Source: Euclidia mi (taxonomy: Eukaryota > Arthropoda > Insecta > Lepidoptera > Erebidae). Taken from it: a DNA stretch of 64,000 nucleotides. A program made the translations under genes and the position numbers. The notes beneath the pieces are model-generated. The model did no database searches, was not told where the DNA came from, and saw only the letters and a list, made by a program, of their open reading frames with translations. Below, one piece after another: positions 54,570-64,000 of the stretch. Numbering within the stretch: the stretch's first letter is position 1; each line of letters begins with the position of its first letter. The stretch spans positions 20,372,807-20,436,806 of the forward strand of contig OX123190.2 of NCBI GenBank assembly GCA_944739405.2, in the 5' to 3' direction.

Positions 54570-55640
54570 CTAGAAAATAACGGTATTCGAGGACAAGCCC
54601 AAAATTGGCTGAAAACTTATCTAGAAAATAGACTCCAATGTGTAGAAATCGCGCAACTCAACGAAAAAGGATCCGTTCAATCATATATTATAGGTCTGAT
54701 TATGAAAATAATAAATTTGGAGTCCCGCAGGGGAGCGTGCTTGGTCCTCTTTTGTTTTTGATATATAGCAATGATTTATCTGATATTACGCATCATAAAA
54801 CAATACTATTTGCATAATAATAAACTAAACTGGAAAGAACATACCGAAAAAAATTGCAACTTTGGTTGCAAGTAAACATGCGGCATGTATGGCCTATTTT
54901 GCATACCTATATTGAATCTGTGATACGGTATGTATGGCTTGTTGATATGGGGAAACGGCACAGCGGCATTATAAATAAGGTCTTTATTGCCTAAAAGAGG
55001 TGTATAAGGGCTATCTGTGACATTGCGCCGGACGTTTCCTGTCATCCTTATTTTGACAATCTAGGAATACTGCCTTTGCCTTGTCTATATATTTTAGAAG
55101 TTGGAAAATTCGTCAAACAAAATCAGAATTTATTTTAGTCTTGCCAAAAAGAGAAGTAATATACGTAACCCAGACAAATTAGTTCTTAAAAAGATACCAA
55201 AAAGTTCACGCTTTAGAAATAATTGTTACGCTATGTGTGTAACAATATATAACAAAATTCCAATGCACATAAAAGAAAAAAAAATATCAAAATTCACAAG
55301 GGATTTGAGAAATTGGCTACGACAACAAATGTTTTATTCAGTTAAAGAGTTTCTGGATTCGAAATAGTACTGGTATACGCGCAAAATTATAATTTATACC
55401 TATTGTATAGCATATATTATAGTACCCATAGTACAAGCTCTGCTTAGTTTGGGACTAGATGGTGATGTGTGTATGTGGTAGAATATTATTATTATTATTA
55501 TTGCTTAAACGTATTTAATTTATTGATATGACCACATTATAACTATAAAAAAATATATATATTTGCATGCTATGATCTATGGCTAAATGGGCTTGTTCTT
55601 AATATTATATTATTATTTGAATGCAAACATCTTATCTAAC
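54570..55640 (+). mobile_element. CR1/Jockey-like LINE 3' fragment, copy 2
   Basis: NWLKTYLENRLQCVEIAQLN and FGVPQGSVLGPLLFLIYSND, then after deletions and frameshifts KKIPKSSRFRNNCYAMCVTI and NWLRQQMFYSVKEFLDSK. Same family as 9431-10615. A SINE 3' scrap (TAGTACAAGCTCTGCTTAG) lies at 55430-55500. Confidence 0.75.
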
Positions 55641-57060
55641 CCTATTTACCTACAGTGAATAAATGATTTAAATTTGAATTTGAAGGATTTCTAACGTCGC
55701 AAAAAGGAAACGTCATTATTGCTCATGTAATTTAATGATAAATAGGTACATGAATCATGTGGGTACCTAGGTAGGTATATGTTTTTGTATGTAGGTATAT
55801 CGACTTATCCTTTTGGCCAAATAAGTAGCCATGTTATCAGCTACGGGTCATAGTTGCTTTGTAAATTCTCAACATCTCATGTCCTCTTTTTTTGGAATAA
55901 GCTATATAAAAAATAAATACAAAAATACTGTCATCTATCATTTATGATAAGAAGTAAATTAAAAACATAGTGTCGTTTGTAGCAGTTTAATAAATCTCGT
56001 TAAAAACGGTTTTCATTTAAAATCTGTTGGTAACTTTTGTTCGTTTGGCTGCTGATATAGTTTATTTTACACATCTTTGAACACGTGGAGTGTAGGGGCG
56101 GAGATCTCATCGTCAAACTTGTTATCGCTGAGGCATTTGTCTGACTCAGGACACTTAACTTCTGTCAAATCTACCACGCTTTGAAATCGCTCAGAGATTT
56201 GGCAAGTAGATTGCCAGCGTTCTGGTTGATCGAAGCATCAAAGTTATAGTAGACGGCAGTTGCATGAAATAAGTCCGTTAGTCCTGGCGTCACCCAAGGC
56301 TCTGTCCTCTCGCCAATGCCATGCTGTTTATCTGGCATTATAATGATTTCTTACCTATCGAGAACAAAATAGTAATATCCTGTGACATATCCCACAAGGC
56401 CATATATGATCCCAAACATAGGCAGACCCGATACTATGGCAAGCAAACAACTGATAAACATACTTAAATATTCTTGAATACATACATGGTATAAATAAAT
56501 TACACCCAGACAGAATAAGTCATCGTGTTCGTGTCACACGCATATTAGTTCTAGGTGGGAATGTAATACACGTTTTTCAGTTTAGCAATCAAATTCACTA
56601 ACACAGATTACTGAATTATCCAGATGGAGTGATCTGTCATATTTGTTCGACGCGGAGTGTAGCCGGTCAAATGTCATTGGGTATGCAGACGTCACTTCCT
56701 CACGCTCGCCAGTGTTGCCACCTCAAGAACAGTTCACCTGCTTTGCGGGAAAATTATGAAAAGTAAAGCGTGTTACCCTATTAAGCTATTGTTTATTTTT
56801 GAATCACAGAATGGCATAGATCATGAATAATTTATTTTGACAAGTATAACACATACTTGTCACACAGATTGGTGATTATATTATATCTGATTTAAATATT
56901 TACTGTTGTGAACATTTAATTAATCAACAGGAACAAATTAGGTACATAATAATATGTAACCCACCTTCAATCATACACGCCTATTATTTTAGTAAAATAA
57001 AAGACAATAAATGTAAACAAAACTTTAATGAAATTAACAACATTAAAATATAATATCACT
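55641..57060. other. Intergenic, nothing recognised
   Basis: No exon or named element. At about 57077 CTAGCTGTCACCCGCGG resembles the end of a Helitron-like repeat. Confidence 0.35.
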
Positions 57061-57135
57061 TTTTACCTAATAACTAGCTGTCACCCGCGGTTTCACCTGC
57101 GATATCCATCTCGCCAAAAATATCTATATTAAATT

Positions 57136-57218
57136 TCGATGTATCGATTAATTAAAATATCAATATCGGCGTCGATGTATCGATTAATTAAAATATCAAT
57201 ATCGGCATCGATGTATCC
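57136..57218. repeat. Tandem repeat, 36-bp unit, 2.3 copies
   Basis: Unit begins TCGATGTATCGATTAATTAA and ends AATATCGGC(G/A). Two full copies in a row and the start of a third. Confidence 0.85.
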
Positions 57219-58060
57219 AGAAAAAAAAATAGATCGATATATCTGTGATATTTTATGACACTTGCCTATTTTACAATAATATTAATTTATTATTTAGTTC
57301 AGGCTTAGTCAATAACATCAAAAGGTAATTTTTATACAAAAAATTCCGGCTGCAACCATTTGAATTATAGCTACATATAAAGCTGCGTAATATCCATTAT
57401 GCGCTTCTGGCGCGCGTGCCATGAACGCCCGCGTCGAGAGTGCGTTTACGGAACGCGCTTCAAATATTTAAATGATATCACCTCCGAATTAATTAATCAA
57501 CAGGAACAAATTATATATATATGTTAGGTACATATGAAGGTATTTGGGATAGATATAAATTACGCTACTACTAATACAATTAAATTTAATTACCCAAATC
57601 CCACAATATAATAACGAAAATAATATATGAAATAAAATAGGTAACTTTTTTATGATCCATAGTCATTATGGGGTAATCGTTCGAGGACACACTGACAACA
57701 CTCACAAAATGGCGAAGCAATGTTATGATATTTTTGACAATAATTATGAAATATTTTATTAATCAATTATTGAATATGCTATTTACAAATAAAATGAGAT
57801 CGAGTCTTTTTTTAATATGGTTATATTTGGCAGAATTTTACATTTATAAAATTTACACGATGACTTAATAAAATTAAAAGTTTGTAAGCGTAATGTGATG
57901 TTTTGAATGACGTAACGCCCGGTACGCTCATTTTGAGCGGAGTCGTTTGGCTTCACTTTGACAAGCGATCGCTCCTTCTGGTATAATTCAATTCTGTGTT
58001 CACTAACCACGAATCCATGACGGCAATCAACATAATGTCATTAGTGTCATTACATTGATT
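57219..58060. other. Intergenic, nothing recognised
   Basis: AT-rich, no exon or named element. A GCGCGTGCCATGAACGCC patch near 57412 has no matching frame. Confidence 0.35.
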
Positions 58061-58064
58061 TAAA

Positions 58065-59205
58065 CTTCTTGCGTTATTGACTGACTGACAGACAAGCCGC
58101 TAAAAATGTACAGCTAAAAATATAGGGCGCAGGACGCTGAACTTTGGCATGTATAGTTTGGTGCCACGAGAAGATAGACTTTTTGTAAACAAACATTCAG
58201 GGCTTCACAACCTTTTTTCAAACAGTTGTGTTTTAGATTTTATACTTTTTGAACAGTCTTTTTTTTCAATGCCGAATTATGTCATTGTGTTCTTTAATTT
58301 ATATTGTTTAATTTTACTGAAATAAAAATATTTGATTTTGTGTTTGAATGGTAGAATGTTCATAAATTTGCCGATTTTTTTGTCCTTTTACACAAAATTT
58401 ATTCTGTAAATAAAGGAAAAATAGTTACTCTATTATTGACATGATTTTTTTTAAATCATAGGCAATAAATCATTTGCTCAAAGTAACCTACCTATCCTAA
58501 AATATTAAATTATTGACCAACAATGAATAATATTACAGATAACTAGCTTGTACATTGCATAAAAAATTCTAGGCATGGAGATTTTACGTTGTTTGTGAAT
58601 GAAATCGCCAGAATGAACTTAAACAAAAGCCATTATAAGTTACGGTAGTCTGAAAACGCAATTTCTTTTTTAAGTAAGTATAAATAATAATTTTCTGTGC
58701 GACTAATAGTTTGCCATCTGCTATTCTGCCCCCGCTTTTTCGAGATGCCGGCAGCGGGAGGAGCGTTGCGATCCTATAAACTTGTATTTAACTTTACATT
58801 TACCCCTTCTTGACATCTAAAAAATTCAATTTTTTCCTCTGATAAATGCATGTTAAACCCAAGAATGAAACATTTCAATGAACTAACTCCAAATGTTGAC
58901 ATTCTAGGCGTCAGTACTTCAAAACATTAAAAGATTCTGTTGACAGCGCATAACATCGATAAAAACCCGCTCCATTGACATATTAGTTTCCAATGACAGG
59001 TATCTATTATACAATACAGTACCGTTGCGCTCATTGGATTTGACATTATTTGTTTTTGACAGAACTATCGCTAAGTCATTTAGTAGAAATTCGTTGTTTA
59101 CAAAAAGTCTATGTTCTCGTGGCACGGACTTATAGGTATGTTCCTTGGGGACCGTAGGCCAGGGGTGCACTAAGAAGGAATTTCCCGAAATGCCCACGAG
59201 TGAGT
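58065..59205 (+). mobile_element. Helitron-like element split by a TIR element
   Basis: 58065-58156 (TTGACTGACTGACAGACAAG ... CTGAACTTTGGCATGTAT) and 59132-59205 (TATGTTCCTTGGGGACCG ...) are halves of one GACTGACTGACAGAC-family copy. Confidence 0.7.
58157..59130. mobile_element. ~970-bp TIR element inside the Helitron-like copy
   Basis: GTGCCACGAGAAGATAGAC near 58161 and the reverse complement of GTGCCACGAGAACATAGAC near 59122; arms about 32 bp, continuing with TTTTTGTAAACAA. The exact duplicated site is unclear (TATA is possible). No transposase frame, so it is non-autonomous; superfamily not assigned. Confidence 0.65.
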
Positions 59206-59554
59206 CATCTTTTGACGGAAGGGGCTTCTAGAAACTTAGGATAACTACACTTAATAGGTGCCGAGATTACAAGGAGATGCACTTGCACCTTCGGACATAG
59301 CAGAAAAATAAATATTTTGAAATAATAATTATGATACAATTTTAAGAGAATTATGTTTATGTCACTAGTTTGTTATTAAAAATAAGCAAGCAAGTGGCCT
59401 ACATTTAATCTCACACAATTCAATTTTGACTTGACTTGAAGTTGTTTAATGATATACCTATAGTTTCGCTAAAAATACTGCTTCGTTAAGCTTAGAACGG
59501 TTAAGAACGTTTAACGGTAATCCACTAGCACCCAATATAATTTTTTTTTAGCAC

Positions 59555-59790
59555 ACTACACCATCTAGTCCCAAACTAAGCAGAAGCTTGTACTAAGGGT
59601 ACTAGATAATGGATAAACATACATATATACTTTTTTTATTCCAAATACATAGTATACATAGAAACACTCAGACCAAGACAAACATCTATGTTCATGCACA
59701 CAAATGTTTGACTTGAGCGGGAATCGAACCCGCGACCTTCGGAGTAGCAGTCGCTTACACTCCCGCGGCGCCAACCAGTCGGCCATGTGG
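59555..59790 (-). mobile_element. tRNA-headed SINE, family D
   Basis: On the - strand: A-box region GGCCGACTGGTTGGCGCCG, B box CGCGGGTTCGATTCCCGC, then TTTGTGTGCATGAACATAG and a 3' end with ACAAGCTTCTGCTTAG. The 3' end recurs at 14470-14545 and 55430-55500. Confidence 0.75.
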
Positions 59791-60564
59791 ACATTATTGT
59801 TTTGGTTGACAGGTATTACGCGGTGGTCCCTGTTTATGTCCTCGCTCTCTGCAAAGTACAAACTTACCTTTCTCTTCCAAATGTATTTATGCACGTGTCG
59901 TATGCAAATCTGCTGACGCCCGTGTTTGTTGTGGTTGATGGCAGAAGGCCAGGAAGAAGTAGTCCGAATACATAGTCAAACCAGCTCCCCGCAACTCTGG
60001 ACACCATAGTGCACGTCGCTCTCCTTTCTGCCAAAAGGACAGTGGCAAGTGGCAAGAATCACTACCCTCAAAAAAGAGAAAAACGACTTTAGTTGGGGAC
60101 TCTCCATTTTACTAAAGTACAACTGAACCCTGCAGCAGACTTCCATTTGGAAGCGGTATTGTTGAAGAACGGTACGTATTACAATAATTTCCTTAACGTA
60201 CTTATATGCAGGCTTGGAAATTAACAACATACCGCGATGTTTGCGGGCGATAAGCAATTTCCATTTTCAATTGAGGTTGAATACGTTTAAAACAAATCAG
60301 CTGCGGCCACCTGGTGGCAAGTGGCTACCCGCAGCTCAACCTAGTCCTGTTCTCCTAAAATTTCTGCTTCTCATTTTGTCTGCCCTCTACAGAAAAGGAA
60401 GTGAAGGATGAGGATAGGGACTATGGCCTTTACTGCTTCCACTTACTGACGGAAACGTATTAGTAGTACTACGTTATCTAGGAACCACGGCCATAGTCAT
60501 ATCAGCTTATACAAGATGTAACGAGTGTAGCCTGGATGTGTTTACTTTTTAAACATACATAACG

Positions 60565-60825
60565 TCACGCCTTTTATCCCCGAAGGGGTAGGCAGAGGTG
60601 TATTTCTACACCCACTTTTCGCCAGGATATACTTTAGTCCCACGTAACAAGGGGCGAGCCTATTGCCGTACCGGGCACATTTCCAGAATCCGTGCGGCTA
60701 CTGAGAATTTCGTGACAGAAAAACCCAATAACACTGCCCGACCCCTGGGTCGAGGAATCGAACCCGGGACCTCCCGATCCCACGCGCACATTTATGCCGC
60801 GAAACCAACGAGGCAGTCGTATAGG
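60565..60825 (-). mobile_element. tRNA-headed SINE, family A
   Basis: Reversed: TATCCCCGAAGGGGTAGGC, CAAGGGGCGAGCCTATTGCC, B box GGAATCGAACCCGGG. It is followed to about 60958 by another repeat (GTCGCCCCTTACGACACCC ... CCACACGGCA). Confidence 0.7.
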
Positions 60826-60959
60826 GTTTGATGTCGAGTTTTCCGTCTCTACGCAAAGATGGTATTTGCATCGTGTTATCCCTTAGTCGCCCCTTACGAC
60901 ACCCACGGGAAGACAGGGGGTTGTCACACTTGTATTCTATGCCGTCAACCACACGGCAA

Positions 60960-62340
60960 ACTAAAACTACTTTTTAAAATTTGTGCAAAATGATAAATTC
61001 TGAAGTTAGACTAACAAGCATAATATACAGATGGCAATGGCAATAATAATTATTTTTTCAAAATATCTATAGATACATTACAAACACCTGTTTGTGTTAT
61101 TCAATGTTGAGGAAATATATCTAGGACCTTGGTATATTTGTATGATAACATGAAGTATGTAATGCTATGCGAAAATATTCACCAATACAGTAAAAACCGT
61201 GACGCGCGAGTATGTGGCAGCAATGTGTTATACATACATTAATTTTATGACCTTATACTTATCTGTAAAAAAGCAAAAACGCAATCCGTTTCCTGGCAAC
61301 GTTGTATATTATAAAAAGATTTGTAAGTATATTTAATGCACAGAATTGCTTAAATGACAATGTCAGTATGTGATTTGAAGAGGCAATTATTATTTCAAAT
61401 AAGTTTTCAACGCCTATAATCTTTACCCAAAAATCTCATTGACTCTAGTTTGTTCCAATATTCTTCTTTCTCTGTATTTTTATCTTTCTTACTTTTCTTG
61501 CTCTCTTTCGCCCCTCCACACGGTAGGCATAGATTTCCTAAGATGATGGAATCCATCTTAGGATACCAATGCCTAGTATGAGTTCGTTTTAATAATATTT
61601 TTTCGGGTAAAACCAGAAGTGATGGACAAGCGTAATTTCTACCAAGCTATTACATTTATTTAGCCTGGCCGCAGACATCCGATTTTCAGGACCGATTTTT
61701 CATGGCGGAATTCAGTGAGACTAGCGAGCTTCATTTGTCGACTGTATCAAATGTATTTTGTAAAATAAACGTACTTACCACCGCAAACGATAGATTTTGC
61801 TTTGATCGGAAAGCACGCAAAAGTTTCATTCCGTTTCGGACTGAAAAAATTCAGTGCCCGTTTTCAGGGACGACTTTTCAGGTTTGTAATATTTTCAGGT
61901 TCTCAAAGTCATCTAATTAATAAAAAATGAGCTTACTGTCTACCACGAACGTTTGATTTTGCTCTGAACAGAAAAAAATCCGTGGACTGAAAGAAATGAA
62001 AATCAAGCGCGCGCGGAACGGCTCGTGACGTCATAACTGAATTTAGCGCATGCGTACATCTTGTCATGTATCGATATATAGCATTGGTTTGAAGTTTATT
62101 TTGTCAGAATCTATATACAAAGGTACTCTGTGGTCAGAATCACACGACAATGTATGCGTAGTAGACGTGTATAAACTCTTGTCTGGGGTCTTCAAATTTA
62201 CGCAAAAATCGCATACCTACGGACAAAAGAATAATATAATAATATAAGTTATTTTAGCATTTTCGTCAGATCATCATAACGTGTGACGTGAAAGGTTTGT
62301 TTGGTTGGCTACTGAATACCACTCTGCTTAAACTTTGTCT
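60960..62340. other. Intergenic, mostly unclassified
   Basis: No exon recognised. 61660-62030 contains repeated motifs (CCGATTTTCAGG/TTTTCAGG, TTTTGCT(C/T)TGA) that suggest an old inverted-repeat element. Confidence 0.35.
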
Positions 62341-62344
62341 CTCT

Positions 62345-62670
62345 ATATGACTAGCCTATTGGTCTAATGGTTAGTGACCTTGACTTCTACGCCGGAGGCC
62401 ATGGATCCTAGATAATCTTTGTGTGATAGGCACGATGATATTTCTTCAGTGTCTGGATATAATTTATCTAGGTATAATATGTACCTATATGTTTAGAAGT
62501 ATATATTTATCAGGTGTCTGGTTACCATACTATAGGCTCCGCCTATTTTGGGATCACATGATTGGGTGTAAGTTGTCCAGGAATATTATTATGGAATGTA
62601 CACAAGGGCAATTTTGGTCATACAAAAAAGTTGGTCTGAGACCCGTTATGCAACTAGGTTTTTGAAGATT
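62345..62670 (+). repeat. SINE-like repeat, family E
   Basis: A-box-like GGTCTAATGGTTAGTG and a 3' part GTGTCTGGTTACCATAC ... GATCACATGATTGGGTG, like other tRNA-type SINE bodies in moths. The B box is weak. Confidence 0.45.
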
Positions 62671-62984
62671 GGTATCCTGTATAAAAGTGGTAGAGGGAAT
62701 AATATAATGATTTATATCTACATATATACTCTATAAATTGTATGATGCATTCACATTCACACATTAAATTTGACAATATCATAAAACTTATTCTGCATAA
62801 ATCAGACACTTGTTAGAGTGGTCGTGGCTGTTTCTGATGGACAGGGTTGCGACGCCGTCGCCATACAAAAATTATAAAACTTATCATAGAATCCACCAAT
62901 ACACCAAATATAGGGCCTAAATATTAAAAAATGGGTAATGAAAATTTTTATTACAGTTGTCCAACTAAAATTCTCTATTAAGGC

Positions 62985-63185
62985 TAGCGTCCACTAGGCT
63001 CGCCGAGCCGAGCCGAATCGAAACGCAGAAAGTCGCCTCCTATATATTTCTATGAACCTGCGTTCATTAGCGACGAGCCGCGGCGCGCCGAATCGAATCT
63101 ACCGCGCGCATCGCTCGTCAGGCGAATTTCTGCGGCAACGCGTTTCGACTCGACTCGGTGCACCTTAGTGGACGCGGGTCAGCGG
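62985..63185. mobile_element. CpG-rich inverted-repeat element
   Basis: Starts GGCTAGCGTCCACTAGG and ends CACCTTAGTGGACGC, an inverted pair (GCGTCCACTAAGG/GCGTCCACTAGG). The inside is made of GAGCCG, GAATCGA and CGGCGCGCC words. A second half-like stretch with the same words lies at 63655-63780. Confidence 0.6.
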
Positions 63186-63296
63186 ATGAGTGTAGACGGG
63201 TACTACATTGCGTAAATACCTACATGAAAAGTTATCGAAATGAAGAGCTGTTAATTTTCCTAATTTAGAAATATACTGAACTTAATGATCATGACT

Positions 63297-63545
63297 GCCT
63301 CAGTAGTCTCGCGGCATAAATGTGCGCGTGGGATTGGGAGGTCTCGGGTTCGATTCCCGGGTCGGGTAAAGTGTTATTGGGTTTTTCTGTTAGGAAATTC
63401 TCAGTAGCAGCACGGAATCTGGTAATGTCCGGTACGGCAATAGGCTCGCCCCTTATTGCGTGGGACCTGAAAATTCATGGCGAAATGTGGGTGTAATATT
63501 ACACCTTTGCCTACCCCTTCGGAGATACAGGCGTGAGTCTAAAAA
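63297..63545 (+). mobile_element. tRNA-headed SINE, family A, full copy
   Basis: Head with B box GGGTTCGATTCCCGGG, middle GGCAATAGGCTCGCCCC, end CCTACCCCTTCGGAGATACAGG then GCGTGAGTCTAAAAAAAA. The most complete copy of this family in the window. Confidence 0.75.
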
Positions 63546-64000
63546 AAATTATGATCATGAAGATACTCATTATCATGACGAGCAGCGTAGACAAAATATA
63601 TGAAAAGAAATAGCGGGAATAATGAAAGAATTTGAAACAAGAAACCAACACAAGCAAAACCTACAGCAGCTAGTCGCCGACTGCTGGCTTCGATTCGATT
63701 CGTCTGTAATGAACGCACACGGATTAAATGCGACTCGGCGCGATTCGACGCGGTTCGAATGTAGTCGACGCCAGGCTTTATAGACCTCTGACGCATACGT
63801 GACAGGTTTTTACGCAGACTATACCCTACTTGCATATTTTTTATAAATAATAATCTACTTTGTCAATATTACCCTTTAAAAAGTTTTTAATAACAGGTAG
63901 CAAAAAGGTTTTGTATTTTTAATTAAATGGGGCTATCGTAGTGGCTGTATACTGCTTTATGCAACCGATGTTCAAGCCGAACCATAGAGATATAAAGGAT

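Noticed and set aside
59705..59790. tRNA-like sequence with good A and B boxes (also at 15.7, 21.5, 43.3, 52.9, 60.8 and 63.3 kb)
   Set aside because: Each is followed by a SINE body shared among copies, and the arms do not form a full cloverleaf, so they are SINE heads and not tRNA genes.

Overview
This is a window of nuclear DNA from an insect, almost certainly a moth or butterfly (Lepidoptera). The evidence is large AT-rich introns with GT-AG splice sites, intact host genes for Dnmt1, Esf1 and a Met-type juvenile-hormone receptor, and a dense load of repeats of lepidopteran type. The repeats include short Helitron-like elements that begin TC, end CTAG and sit between A and T, tRNA-headed SINEs, and LINEs of Jockey, RTE, CR1-like and I type. 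The species cannot be read from the sequence.

Host genes lie in the first 38.5 kb. Dnmt1, the maintenance DNA (cytosine-5) methyltransferase, runs on the + strand from 3177 to 16511 in eight coding exons. All junctions keep frame and the product is 1433 aa, with a PCNA-box-like motif, RFTS, CXXC, two BAH domains, a Gly-Lys linker and a complete methyltransferase domain. Esf1, a nucleolar rRNA-processing protein, runs on the - strand from 30639 to 16694, also in eight exons, giving 692 aa. The two genes are tail to tail with only 182 bp between their stop codons. A bHLH-PAS receptor of the Met family lies at 36894-38480 on the + strand as one intron-free 528-aa reading frame. The three genes have unrelated roles (DNA methylation, ribosome biogenesis, hormone signalling), and nothing shows joint regulation beyond possible 3' overlap of the first two.

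Upstream of Dnmt1 is a CpG-dense tandem array (about 1204-2830). An inverted, about 240-bp copy of the end of Dnmt1 exon 2 plus intron 2 lies at 875-1119. Dnmt1 intron 4 (5.8 kb) holds a Jockey LINE, CR1-like LINE pieces, a Helitron-like element and a nested hairpin insertion. Esf1 intron 1 holds a 5.5-kb, nearly intact I-type LINE with a perfect 13-bp target duplication.

From 38.5 kb to the end I find no convincing host exon. This half is intergenic (or intron of a gene outside the window) and is a stack of transposons. The most striking are a 2,053-bp element at 43624-45676 with about 800-bp inverted arms, CACAGTG ends and a 5-bp target duplication (Transib/RAG-like), a hAT derivative at 50158-51230, a decayed DIRS-like retroelement near 46.8-47.7 kb, and several CpG-rich inverted-repeat elements. 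Several of these sit inside older repeats, so the empty site can be rebuilt and the boundaries fixed to the base.
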